Shown one piece after another: positions 1 through 8,167 of a DNA stretch of 64,000 nt. The notes under the pieces are model-generated. The model saw only the letters and a program-made list of their open reading frames with translations. It was not told the DNA's origin and ran no database searches. How positions within the stretch are numbered: position 1 is the stretch's first letter; each line of letters opens with the position of its first letter. The translations under genes were made by a program, and so were the position numbers. Source of the DNA: an uncultured Treponema sp. (GTDB lineage Bacteria > Spirochaetota > Spirochaetia > Treponematales > Treponemataceae). Location of the stretch: assembly GCA_934691925.1 (NCBI GenBank), contig CAKUTI010000005.1:17016-81015 (forward strand), written 5' to 3'.

Positions 1-414
1 AGGATTGTTCTTCACATGGTACATCTGTCCGCAGTCCTTGCAGCAGATTCTTCCGCCCAAACGCTCGACAACCGCGCTGTCCTCAATGTCAAAGTTCACA
101 GCCGCGTCGATTTTCGCGAAAGTCTCCAAAGCCTCAGCCTGAGGAATTGTGCGCGGAAATCCGTCAAGAATGTAGCCCGCTTTTGTGTCGTCCTTTGAAA
201 GGCGGTCTTTTACAAGCCCGATTGTGATTTCATCGCTCACCAGTCCGCCAGCGTCAATAATCGCCTTCGCTTTTTTTCCAAGCTCTGTCTGGTTCTTGAT
301 GTTTTCGCGGAAAATGTCGCCTGTTGAAATGTGCGGAATTTTGTAGCTTTCCGCAACCTGCTTCGCCAAAGTTCCTTTTCCGGCTCCCGGCGGTCCTAAG
401 AAAATAAAATTCAT
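1..414 (-). CDS. adk: Adenylate kinase, N-terminal 138 residues (cut by window edge)
   Basis: Adenylate kinase converts ATP and AMP to two ADP in the cytoplasm. The visible part begins MNFIFLGPPGAGKGT, a P-loop of the GPPGAGKGT form diagnostic of Adk. It continues with the AMP-binding segment HISTGDIFRENI and the DGFPRT motif. The last visible part is the start of the LID domain, where GGRICCKDCG shows a CxxC pair as in zinc-type LIDs. The start ATG is at 414-412 and the 3' end lies outside the window. A copy of the GYGTTAGGG repeat element separates it from rarA upstream on the same strand. Confidence 0.96.
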   Translation of the reverse strand, partial: MNFIFLGPPGAGKGTLAKQVAESYKIPHISTGDIFRENIKNQTELGKKAKAIIDAGGLVSDEITIGLVKDRLSKDDTKAGYILDGFPRTIPQAEALETFAKIDAAVNFDIEDSAVVERLGGRICCKDCGQMYHVKNNP

Positions 415-457
415 TTTTGTCTCCTGTTATTTATTTTATTTTTTTGATTTCTTTTTT

Positions 458-637
458 GGGCGTTCCGGCAAAGCTCCGCTTTTCCGTCGGGTCTTTCGAG
501 GTTTCATTCTTGGCCATCACTTCCATGCCAAGTCTCCACGGACGGAGACTTATAAGCAAAAATCTTTTCGAGAAACTTGTTTCTCGTCAGGACAGAATGT
601 CCAAGAACGGCTTCGCCGCCTCTACAGCCCCTAACGC
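458..637 (-). repeat. Structured intergenic repeat element, copy A (GCGTTAGGG...AACGCCC)
   Basis: Read on the minus strand, the direction of rarA and adk, it begins GCGTTAGGGG 7 nt after the rarA stop and ends GGAACGCCC 43 nt before adk. The terminal GCGTT and AACGC can pair. The interior holds several perfect small hairpins: CGAGAAAC/GTTTCTCG with a 2-nt loop near 569-586, GTCTCC/GGAGAC near 532-549, CTTGG/CCAAG, and GGCGGCGAAGCCG. It shares its ends and the GAAAGACCCGACGG...GC segment with the copies at 9789-9929 and 28496-28605. Confidence 0.8.
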
Positions 638-644
638 GCTCGCT

Positions 645-3098
645 TTATTTTAGCACACTTACCGTCAGGAACTCAATTTCCGTTTTCCAGCTGAAAAGAT
701 TTTTCTGCGCGGAAACAAGCAGCAGATTCTTGATTTTCTCCGAGTCCTCACCGCCGAGCGCATTGTAAAGAGCCGAGCCGTAGCTTGATGACTTTGCGTC
801 AAACCATTTTGCAATCTCCGCCTCAGTGATTCTCCGCTTTTCCTCCACAACTTTTGTCGCGCTTTTTATGTCGAAATTGTATTTCTTGAAGCTTTCTTTT
901 ATTGAGGCAGAATCCCACGCAAAAAGCGGATTGCTTTCGTCTCCGAAAAATTCGTTTTCTGCAAGCTGCATTTTCTTCATCATAACGTCAAAATTTTCAT
1001 CGAGAACCGACGAAGAATTAAGCAAGACTTGGCTCAAAATCAGGTCGCCGATTCTCTGTCCGCTCTTCGGAATCCGCTGGGAAATCACCGCCTTGAAATT
1101 TTCAGGCAGAAGAGAACCAGCCTTTGAAATCTGGCTTAGACTGTACGCAAGAACGTCCGCCGAGTCCTGCGTTGTGAACGGGTCGCGGAAAAAAATTCTG
1201 TCAAAGACAATGTCCTTCTTTGAAAAATCCTCGAGAATCTGCCGGAAAGTCTCCGCCGTAAGAAAGTTCTCCTCGGTTTTCGGTCTTGTGACTAAAAGCG
1301 GGCGGTCAAGGTCGTCAAGCGTGCGTCCGTACTGCTCCATGATTTCGCGGCCTTTCTCGCTGCGGCAAATTCCGCAGGTGATTCCTTCCGGCGTTTTACG
1401 GCTCACGTCCCAAAGCAAAAGCCCGTCGTCCGCGTTCCAGACAAGCGAGCGAGTGTGCCTTTCAAGCTTCGAGAGCTTAACCATCGCGTCGCGCACTGAA
1501 AGCAGAATTTCGGCGCGGTTTGTGTCAAGGCGGCTTCGCCACATCTTGTCCGCCTTGTCTAAAGCCGCTTCCTTTCGCTCGTCTTTCGGGCTGAACGTGA
1601 GATTCTCCGTCTTTACAGTCTCGTTCTGCTTGAAATTCTGGTTTATCCACCATTCGCCAATCGGATTCGAGTAGTCATCGGCGAAGTGCGGAAGAGGATG
1701 CATTCCGCAGCTTGCGCCCGAAGAAGGCTTTTCAGGCTCAATTCCTTCAAGAATCGCTGAAATCTGCATTTCACGGCGGCTTAAAACCTCGTCGCGGATT
1801 TTAGCCTCGTAGCCCTGAGTTGTCGGAGTGTAAAAGACCCGGCCGACAAGCTCGCTAGGAAGATACTGCTGAGAAACCCAATGGTCGCGGTAAGCGTGCG
1901 GATACAAGTATCCGTCGCCGTGCCCGAAGCCTTCCGCGTCTCTTGAAGAATCCCGGAGGTGGTTCGGAACTTCCGCGTCCTCCTTTTCAACGTTAGAAAG
2001 CGCGTCAAAAAAAGCCATTGAAGAATTCGACTTAGGGCAGGTTGAAAGATACAAAGCCGCGTGCGCAAGAAAATATCTTCCTTCAGGAAGCCCCACGCGG
2101 TCAAAAGCCTCGGCGCAGCTGTTCACAACTGAAACCGCGGCAGGGTCGGCAAGCCCAGTGTCCTCGCATGAGGAAATCAGCATGCGCCGGAAGATAAAAT
2201 GAGGGTCTTCCCCAGCCCTAACCATGCGCGCAAGCCAGTACATCGCCGCGTCAGGGTCTCGTCCCCGAAGAGACTTTATAAAAGCCGAGATTATGTCGTA
2301 ATGATAGTCTCCGTCGCGGTCATAAAGAACGACTTTTTTCTGGATTGACTCCTCGGCGGTCTCCTTTGATATAGAAATCGTGCTTCCATAAGGCGGAACT
2401 GGGATTCTCGCGGCCGGGTCCCATTTTTCAGGCGTTGTCTCAACTGCAAGCTCCAGCGCGTTCAAAAGCGAGCGGCAGTCTCCGTTCGCAGTGTCAACGA
2501 GATGCTCAAGCGCGCCTTTCTCAAACTCAACGTTCCAGTGTCCATAACCGCGCTCAACGTCTGAAAGTGCCATTCTCGCGGCCTTCATCAGGTCGTCTTT
2601 CGTGAGCGGCTTGAGCTGGAAAACACGGCTTCGGCTTACAAGTGCCTTGTTCACCTCAAAAAAAGGATTCTCCGTAGTCGCGCCGATAAGAATTATCGTT
2701 CCGTTCTCAACCCACGGCAAAAGCGCGTCCTGCTGAGCCTTGTTCCAGCGGTGAACCTCGTCCACAAAAAGAATCGTGCGGCGGTTGTAGAGCTTGTAAA
2801 AATCGTCAGCCTTTTTAATCGCGTCTCGAATGTCTGCCACTCCTGTAAGAACCGCGTTCAGAGTTATGAAATTTGACTTTGTGTGATTCGCAATCACGCG
2901 GGCGAGCGTTGTCTTTCCTGTTCCAGGCGGGCCGTAGAAAATAACCGAGGAAAGCTGGTCGGCCGCAATCGCACGGCGCAGAAGCCGCCCTTTCCCGACA
3001 ATATGATCCTGCCCGATATACTCATCCAAATTTCGAGGCCGCATACGTGCCGCAAGCGGCTGTTTCTGTGATTTTGCGTTGTCAAATAAATCGTCCAT
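645..3098 (-). CDS. rarA: Replication-associated recombination ATPase RarA/MgsA with long C-terminal extension
   Basis: RarA is an AAA+ clamp-loader-like ATPase acting at stalled replication forks. Walker A GPPGTGKT is at about residues 56-63 and Walker B ILFVDE at about 109-114, followed by the sensor segment [16 protein letters not shown] and the arginine-finger segment ALVSRSRVF. The canonical RarA C-terminus ([19 protein letters not shown]) ends near residue 450. About 365 further residues make the protein 817 aa, against roughly 430-450 in most bacteria. The tail has a stretch [21 protein letters not shown], and further on [10 protein letters not shown], that loosely recalls a degenerate class I methyltransferase fold; that is inference only. 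The ATG at 3098 is preceded by AGGAAAA. Confidence 0.93.
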   Translation of the reverse strand: MDDLFDNAKSQKQPLAARMRPRNLDEYIGQDHIVGKGRLLRRAIAADQLSSVIFYGPPGTGKTTLARVIANHTKSNFITLNAVLTGVADIRDAIKKADDFYKLYNRRTILFVDEVHRWNKAQQDALLPWVENGTIILIGATTENPFFEVNKALVSRSRVFQLKPLTKDDLMKAARMALSDVERGYGHWNVEFEKGALEHLVDTANGDCRSLLNALELAVETTPEKWDPAARIPVPPYGSTISISKETAEESIQKKVVLYDRDGDYHYDIISAFIKSLRGRDPDAAMYWLARMVRAGEDPHFIFRRMLISSCEDTGLADPAAVSVVNSCAEAFDRVGLPEGRYFLAHAALYLSTCPKSNSSMAFFDALSNVEKEDAEVPNHLRDSSRDAEGFGHGDGYLYPHAYRDHWVSQQYLPSELVGRVFYTPTTQGYEAKIRDEVLSRREMQISAILEGIEPEKPSSGASCGMHPLPHFADDYSNPIGEWWINQNFKQNETVKTENLTFSPKDERKEAALDKADKMWRSRLDTNRAEILLSVRDAMVKLSKLERHTRSLVWNADDGLLLWDVSRKTPEGITCGICRSEKGREIMEQYGRTLDDLDRPLLVTRPKTEENFLTAETFRQILEDFSKKDIVFDRIFFRDPFTTQDSADVLAYSLSQISKAGSLLPENFKAVISQRIPKSGQRIGDLILSQVLLNSSSVLDENFDVMMKKMQLAENEFFGDESNPLFAWDSASIKESFKKYNFDIKSATKVVEEKRRITEAEIAKWFDAKSSSYGSALYNALGGEDSEKIKNLLLVSAQKNLFSWKTEIEFLTVSVLK

Positions 3099-3191
3099 AA
3101 TTTTCCTGATTTTGCCTGAAAAAATCGGGCGGTCTGTAGCATAGCCACAAAACCGCCCATAATTAAAAAACGAGATTTCCCCTATTTTCCG

Positions 3192-4304
3192 CTACTCGCG
3201 GTTCCATTCGTCTTCTGACGGATAGTAGCCCCACAAGCCGACATTGTCGAGAGTTGCCGATGTGCTTGAAGATGAGCCTGAGAACTCCGCCGCTGCAAAA
3301 ATCGCAGTGGAATACTCGCTTGCGTCGGGATTTACGACAAGCAACGCCGGAACTTCATAATAGGAAGAAAGAGCCGAAGCGGCGTTGTTGTCAAAGTCCT
3401 GAACGGAAGATCCTGGAACATTGTCGCTGATTGTAACATGCTGGATTCCCTCTGTAGTTCCAAGAAGCATAAAGTCTTGAGTGAAGCCCATTGAAATGAT
3501 GCTGTCGCTGTCTGTGTCAACAGAAGTCCATGAAGCACCATCTGTAGAATAATAAATGTCGTCTCCGCTGGCAGTGTAGACGCAAGTCGCTTCGGCAGAT
3601 TCTGTTTCATTTGATGTTGACGCTTGGTAAGGTGAAAGAATCACGCCTTTTTCGTCAAGATAAGTCGCGCTGAGAACGGCTGAAATATCTCCGCTGTTCG
3701 CTATAGAATAATAATTGCTGCCTGATGCAACTTCGCTCCATACGCTTGGGTCTGTCTGTCCAGCCGTAAGCGAAGATGTAAGTTCATAAACCGCACCGTC
3801 ATATCTAAAAAACGCTTTTCTGTTTTCCGATTTTGGAGTGTTCGTGCAGAAGATAAGGAAAGCCGTGCTTGAATAGTCAACGGTGAGAAGACATTCCCAA
3901 GTTACATCTGTTACATTTCCATCCGAATCTTCATTTACAGTGCCTCTCCAAAGTTTTCTTTCATTTCCAACATTGTATCCGTCGTCGTCATCTGTATAAG
4001 AAAGAGAAACTGCATAAAGACATTCGTTATCCGCTGCCAGATTGTAAATTGTAGTCTCTGGAGTTTCCAGTTTTTCCCAGTTTCCTGTAGATGTTGTGCT
4101 TTTTGGCTGATAATAAATTCTTCCATTTGCAACGTAAATATTGCTTTTATATCTTACAATCGCCTGAATCGAGCCGCTTACGGTCGGGTCGTTGAGTTTG
4201 ACCTCGTTTCTGATGTCGGCAAAGATAACGTCGTTGCAGGAAAGCAGAGAAAACGCGAGAACCGAAAGAAAAGCGGCAAAAAATGTCTTTAATGATTTTT
4301 TCAT
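3192..4304 (-). CDS. Predicted lipoprotein of unknown function
   Basis: About 370 aa. I place the start at the ATG at 4304 because AGGAGAAT sits just upstream and the product then opens with a signal peptide ending FSLLSC, making Cys23 the likely lipidated residue. The mature part is rich in Ser, Thr, Asp and Tyr and contains several spaced segments such as KSNIYVANGRIYYQP, YNLAADNECLYAVS and DDIYYSTDGASWTSVD. They look like blades of a beta-propeller of the kind seen in exported YVTN or sialidase-like folds, but I do not recognise a family. It lies 14 bp downstream of the outer-membrane-like gene at 4319-4963 and is probably co-transcribed with it. No enzymatic motif is visible. Confidence 0.75.
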   Translation of the reverse strand: MKKSLKTFFAAFLSVLAFSLLSCNDVIFADIRNEVKLNDPTVSGSIQAIVRYKSNIYVANGRIYYQPKSTTSTGNWEKLETPETTIYNLAADNECLYAVSLSYTDDDDGYNVGNERKLWRGTVNEDSDGNVTDVTWECLLTVDYSSTAFLIFCTNTPKSENRKAFFRYDGAVYELTSSLTAGQTDPSVWSEVASGSNYYSIANSGDISAVLSATYLDEKGVILSPYQASTSNETESAEATCVYTASGDDIYYSTDGASWTSVDTDSDSIISMGFTQDFMLLGTTEGIQHVTISDNVPGSSVQDFDNNAASALSSYYEVPALLVVNPDASEYSTAIFAAAEFSGSSSSTSATLDNVGLWGYYPSEDEWNRE

Positions 4305-4318
4305 TTTTTCTGATTCTC

Positions 4319-4963
4319 CTAGAAGTGATAGCGCGCGGAAATTCCGAACGAGCCGAAGATTCCGTAGTCGTTCTTGCTTGAGTCCGAATACCACTGCGGC
4401 ATATACATTGCGTTCCCTTCAAGCCCGAAAGACCAGCTCGGCGTAACGCGGTAGTAGACTCCAGCCTGGCCTTCAAGCGTGAGTCCTGGAAAATAAGTCT
4501 GGCTAAGGTAGTTTTCCATTGCGACACCGCCCGACAAAGTGATTGGAAACTCGAATCTGCCGTATGTCGGCTGGAAAGTGAAATCCAAAAGAATCGGAAT
4601 GTAAGTGAAGATGTTCTCTCCGATTGTCGGATTGTAGCCGAACTTCACGTTAAGCCCCACCGCAAACCAGCTTGTGATGAACCTGTGGTAGCCAAGCGAG
4701 CCTGCGCCTCCAAGCGACATTTTTCCTGAGCGGTAAAGCGGAAAAGTGCCGCCGAAATTCAGCGGAGCTGTCGCCATCAGGTCAATCTTGATGAACTGGT
4801 CGCCCGGCTCATTGTATTTAAAATTCTGTTTTGTCTCGATTTCTTTTTTGTCTTCATCGCCTGAGTTTGCGTCCATGTTCTCATCGGCAAACGCAAACGA
4901 AGCGAGCAGAAAAACCGCGGAAAAAAGCGCAAGAAAACGCTTAATAGTTTCTTTTTGTCTCAT
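4319..4963 (-). CDS. Predicted outer-membrane beta-barrel protein
   Basis: 214 aa with a signal peptide (RFLALFSAVFLLASFAFA) followed by an acidic segment. Alternating hydrophobic/aromatic strands follow, such as GGAGSLGYHRFITSWFAVGLNVKFGY and FGIFGSFGISARYHF. The terminal F and the glycine/aromatic alternation are typical of a small 8-stranded outer-membrane barrel (OmpA/OmpW-like size). No specific family is recognised. It is the first gene of a two-gene unit with the lipoprotein downstream, driven by the promoter at 4996-5024. Confidence 0.72.
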   Translation of the reverse strand: MRQKETIKRFLALFSAVFLLASFAFADENMDANSGDEDKKEIETKQNFKYNEPGDQFIKIDLMATAPLNFGGTFPLYRSGKMSLGGAGSLGYHRFITSWFAVGLNVKFGYNPTIGENIFTYIPILLDFTFQPTYGRFEFPITLSGGVAMENYLSQTYFPGLTLEGQAGVYYRVTPSWSFGLEGNAMYMPQWYSDSSKNDYGIFGSFGISARYHF

Positions 4964-4995
4964 AGTGTCTCTTTGATATTATTAAATAGATAGTA

Positions 4996-5024
4996 ATTCT
5001 ACGGAAAATAAGCTATATTTTCAA
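4996..5024 (-). promoter_or_regulatory. Sigma70-type promoter for the outer-membrane/lipoprotein pair
   Basis: On the minus strand, -35 TTGAAA (5024-5019) and -10 TAGAAT (5001-4996) are separated by exactly 17 bp. They lie 33 bp upstream of the ATG at 4963, in the divergent gap before folD. Seen in sequence; not tested. Confidence 0.6.
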
Positions 5025-5172
5025 CATTATAAAGAAAAACAATCACGACAATAAGTTACGGATTCTATTCTGTGGATTTTATAAAAAACATGTTCATTTA
5101 GATTTTCAGATTTTTGATTTTCAAGATGAACGCGAATCAAAATAAAGTTTGAGTTAAAAATTGGAGGAAAAA

Positions 5173-6048
5173 ATGGCAGCTCAGATTATTGATGGAAAAC
5201 AGATTGCGCTTGAAGTTCGCGGTGGAGTCGCGGAAAAGGTTGCGGCTCTTAAGGAAAAAGGAATCACGCCTTGCCTTGCTGTCGTTCTAGTCGGAGAAAA
5301 TCCCGCGTCTGTTTCTTACGTTACAGGAAAGCGCAAGGCTCTCGCCGAAGCCGGAATGATGGACAAGTCTGTGGAACTGCCAGAAAGCACAAGCGAGGAA
5401 GAGCTTCTTTCTTTGATTGAGAAACTGAACAAGGACGATTCAGTCCACGGAATTTTGGTGCAGCTGCCGCTTCCAAAGCATATAAATGAAGACAAAGTTA
5501 TAATGGCAATCTCTCCTGAGAAAGACGTTGACGGTTTTCATCCTGTGAACGTGGGAAATCTCGTGATTGGAAAAAAGGCTTTTCTGCCTTGCACTCCGCA
5601 CGGAATCATCGTTCTCCTTAAAAAAATGGGAATCGAGACAAGCGGAAAGCACGCAGTTGTTGTCGGACGCTCGAATATCGTGGGAAAGCCGGTCGCGCTT
5701 CTTCTTGCCCGCCGCGATGTGAACTGCACAGTAACTCTTTGCCATACAGGAACAAAAAACATGGCTGAAATCACAAGGCAGGCTGATATTCTCGTTGTGG
5801 CTTCAGGACATCCGCACACGGTTACGGCAGATATGGTGAAGGACGGAGCAGTTGTCATTGATGTCGGCGTGAACAGAATTCCAGACGACACAAAGAAAAA
5901 AGGATACCGCCTGATTGGAGACTGCGACTTTGACACAATCAAGGAGAAAGCGAGCTTCATAACGCCAGTTCCAGGCGGAGTCGGTCCGATGACAATCGCA
6001 ATGCTGATGTACAACACGCTTGAAGCCGCGGAAAACAAAAGTAATTAA
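5173..6048 (+). CDS. folD: Bifunctional methylenetetrahydrofolate dehydrogenase / methenyltetrahydrofolate cyclohydrolase
   Basis: FolD interconverts 5,10-methylene-THF and 10-formyl-THF in the cytoplasm. It shows the catalytic Y-x3-K (Tyr49/Lys53 in SYVTGKRKA), [20 protein letters not shown], the Rossmann segment [16 protein letters not shown] and the C-terminal [15 protein letters not shown]. An in-frame TTG lies upstream at 5161, but GGAGG at 5163-5167 is correctly spaced for the ATG at 5173, giving 291 aa, a normal FolD length. The next gene, 22 bp downstream, is folE2, so this is a small folate/one-carbon unit. A perfect palindrome AATTAAGAATTCTTAATT overlaps the stop codon. Confidence 0.97.
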   Translation: MAAQIIDGKQIALEVRGGVAEKVAALKEKGITPCLAVVLVGENPASVSYVTGKRKALAEAGMMDKSVELPESTSEEELLSLIEKLNKDDSVHGILVQLPLPKHINEDKVIMAISPEKDVDGFHPVNVGNLVIGKKAFLPCTPHGIIVLLKKMGIETSGKHAVVVGRSNIVGKPVALLLARRDVNCTVTLCHTGTKNMAEITRQADILVVASGHPHTVTADMVKDGAVVIDVGVNRIPDDTKKKGYRLIGDCDFDTIKEKASFITPVPGGVGPMTIAMLMYNTLEAAENKSN

Positions 6049-6070
6049 GAATTCTTAATTTTGAATTGAT

Positions 6071-6955
6071 ATGGTAGACATTCAGAACACAGCCGACACG
6101 CGGGAAGTTCCGCTTGAAAAAGTCGGCGTAAAAAACGTGAAATATCCTCTTCAGGTGCTGGACAAGGCGAACAGCGTGCAGAACACGACGGCGTCGGTGA
6201 ATCTTTTCGTAAATCTGCCGCACAATTTCAAAGGCACGCACATGAGCCGATTTATTCAGGTTTTCCACAAGTACCACAAGGACATCTCGATGAACAACTT
6301 TCTTGATATGCTTGAGGAAATCCGCACGAAGCTCGACGCTCAGCGCGCGTTCGGAAGAATCACTTTTCCTTACTTTGTCGAAAAGCTCTCGCCTGTCACA
6401 AAGTCTCCGGGAATGATGGAATACACCTGCACTTACGAAGGAGAAAGCTCTCTTCTGCAGGATAACGCGAAAGACTGGAACGTGAAAAAAAATTGCGGTG
6501 AAGAAAACGGGAAAATTTCTAAAAGTCCAGACAAAAAAATCCCGCAGAAAATTTCTAAGGGAATTTCCCAGAAATTCTTTGTTTCGATAAAAGTTCCGAT
6601 TGCGACTCTCTGCCCATGCTCAAAGGCGATTTCAGAATACGGAGCGCACAATCAGCGCGGATTTGTGAAAGTCAAGATTCTCTACTCGAAATTTTTCTGG
6701 ATTGAGGACGTAATCTCGATGATAGAAGACTGCGCCTCAACTCCGCTTTATTCGGTCCTGAAGCGCGCCGACGAGAAATTTGTGACAGAGCACTCGTATG
6801 ACAATCCTCGTTTTGTGGAAGATGTTGTGCGCGAGGTTTATCTCGGGCTAAAGAAGATGGGCTTTAAAGGATTTACAGTCGAGGCGGAGACAGAGGAAAG
6901 CATTCATTTTCATAACGCGTATGCTTGTGCTGAGGATAAAACTTACATCCTGTAA
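6071..6955 (+). CDS. folE2: GTP cyclohydrolase FolE2 (type IB)
   Basis: FolE2 opens GTP to 7,8-dihydroneopterin triphosphate, the first step of folate synthesis, using a metal requirement different from FolE. Recognisable blocks are DTREVPLEKVGVKNVKYPL near the N-terminus, LPHNFKGTHMSRF, the active-site block LCPCSKAISEYGAHNQRG (Cys181/Cys183) and FTVEAETEESIHFHNAYA at the end. About 45 lysine-rich residues (roughly 125-170) sit between the usual EGES region and the strand before CPCS. Most FolE2 proteins I know are tighter here, so this looks like an insertion. It lies directly after folD. Confidence 0.94.
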   Translation: MVDIQNTADTREVPLEKVGVKNVKYPLQVLDKANSVQNTTASVNLFVNLPHNFKGTHMSRFIQVFHKYHKDISMNNFLDMLEEIRTKLDAQRAFGRITFPYFVEKLSPVTKSPGMMEYTCTYEGESSLLQDNAKDWNVKKNCGEENGKISKSPDKKIPQKISKGISQKFFVSIKVPIATLCPCSKAISEYGAHNQRGFVKVKILYSKFFWIEDVISMIEDCASTPLYSVLKRADEKFVTEHSYDNPRFVEDVVREVYLGLKKMGFKGFTVEAETEESIHFHNAYACAEDKTYIL

Positions 6956-6968
6956 TTTTCATATTTAC

Positions 6969-7013
6969 GAGAAAATTCTGTTCACCTAAAGGCAAACAGG
7001 ATTTTCTCTCTTT
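6969..7013 (+). terminator. Hairpin terminator after folE2
   Basis: GAGAAAATTCTGTT (6969-6982) pairs with AACAGGATTTTCTC (6995-7008) around a 12-nt loop, followed by a modest T-rich stretch. It lies 13 bp after the folE2 stop. Confidence 0.6.
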
Positions 7014-7060
7014 GCTTTGCTGCGCGACGCAACGCTCACTAGCGTCGCACCGTGCGGCAG

Positions 7061-7084
7061 ATTTTAGTTGCTAAAATTTTTTAT
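7061..7084 (+). terminator. Small AT-rich hairpin with T tract in the folE2 / M15 peptidase gap
   Basis: ATTTTAG / CTAAAAT (7061-7067 and 7071-7077) is followed by TTTTTTATT. It lies just after a GC-rich stretch containing GCGACGC/GCGTCGC arms and GTGCGGCAG, a short motif that recurs near 13756 and, inverted, near 30073. It could terminate transcription from either side in this convergent gap. Confidence 0.4.
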
Positions 7085-7115
7085 TGAACTAATCTGCGGC
7101 GCGAAATCTTCTAAT

Positions 7116-8078
7116 TTATCTTGCATTTTGCAGCGGTTCGGTCAGTTCTGGGTGGTACTCAAAGTGCATATTGTCGAAAATCACCCAGTTTCCGCCCCAG
7201 ATAAATCCGTTTTTCTCGAAAATTTTTATGACTTTGTCGCTCGGACTCCATCGCCTTTCAAGCGGAATCATCATCCATCTGTCGCCGAGCTTGTCTTTTT
7301 CCCAGCTCCAGTAAATCGCCTTGCCACGAAGCCGCACTGGAAGCACATCAATGCTGATTCCGTATGAATGAAACGATTTTCGGCTTGTTCCCAAAATCAC
7401 GCGCCAGTAGTAAGCGTCTGCGGATTTCAGCTCATCGACAAAAGTCTTCACGGCCTTGTCATTTTCCGCCTCTTTCAAAATCTCCGCCTCGACTTTTTTA
7501 ACCTGCGGAAGAATTCTCTCGTGGATTTTCGTCCTTTTTCCAAGAAAAGTCGTGCTTATTATGTGATTCTCGATTGTCGCACGCGACTTTGCCGAATAGA
7601 TAAAGTCAAAAAAGAACATTGGAGTGCCTACCTGATTCCGCCTGCTTGAGGCCGAGCCAAAATTCGAAATCTCGTCGATTTCCGCCTGAGTGTAAGTTTT
7701 CGGGTCTCGCTGGCGGTTCTCGTAATGATATTGAAGCGGCCAGTATTCAGACTTGCGCGATAGCTCCTCCTTTGGAAGAAGCCTGCCGTCTGCCCAGTAC
7801 AGAACCGCGCTTTTCCTCGGATTTTTCTTGATTTCACTCCGGTTCTCAAAGGAATTCACGGTCAGGAAAATTTTCCAGTCGAAAGTCTCAATGTCGAACT
7901 CGGGCTCAAAATCGACATCAGGATAACACTTCATAAAATCCAAAAGTTTTTTCGGATAGAAAAATTTCTGAATCGGCTTTTGAACCTGGAAAGAAAGATC
8001 TTTTCCGCTGTCAGAAAAAAGAGGAAAAACGGCAATCACAGAAAAAAACAAAAAAAACGCAGAAAAATTTTTTTTCAT
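7116..8078 (-). CDS. Exported M15-family (VanY-like) peptidase
   Basis: 320 aa with a clear signal peptide (MKKNFSAFFLFFSVIAVFPLFS), so probably periplasmic. The C-terminal third matches the M15C D-Ala-D-Ala carboxypeptidase / L-Ala-D-Glu endopeptidase pattern. SFHSYGISIDVLPV supplies the H...D zinc ligands, GFIWGGNWVIFDNMHFEYHPE supplies the final His and the WGG motif. The first 150 residues are not recognised. It follows murD in the same direction and presumably trims peptidoglycan stem peptides. The minus-strand sequence TATAAT at 8095-8100, 16 bp before the start, could be a -10 element, but no convincing -35 accompanies it. Confidence 0.85.
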   Translation of the reverse strand: MKKNFSAFFLFFSVIAVFPLFSDSGKDLSFQVQKPIQKFFYPKKLLDFMKCYPDVDFEPEFDIETFDWKIFLTVNSFENRSEIKKNPRKSAVLYWADGRLLPKEELSRKSEYWPLQYHYENRQRDPKTYTQAEIDEISNFGSASSRRNQVGTPMFFFDFIYSAKSRATIENHIISTTFLGKRTKIHERILPQVKKVEAEILKEAENDKAVKTFVDELKSADAYYWRVILGTSRKSFHSYGISIDVLPVRLRGKAIYWSWEKDKLGDRWMMIPLERRWSPSDKVIKIFEKNGFIWGGNWVIFDNMHFEYHPELTEPLQNAR

Positions 8079-8167
8079 AAAAGATAAGAAGATTATAATT
8101 CAAAAAAAAGATGGTGGGGAATTATTGCCGTTATCTGCCCCTTAATTTTCCGCAAAATGTTCCTTCA

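Noticed and set aside
417-653. Small genes in both strands of the adk-rarA gap
   Set aside because: The open frames lie within the repeat element and disappear in the other copies.
7021-7060. Small RNA gene
   Set aside because: The GC-rich stretch GCGACGC/GCGTCGC is too short and has no promoter; it looks like a small palindromic repeat.
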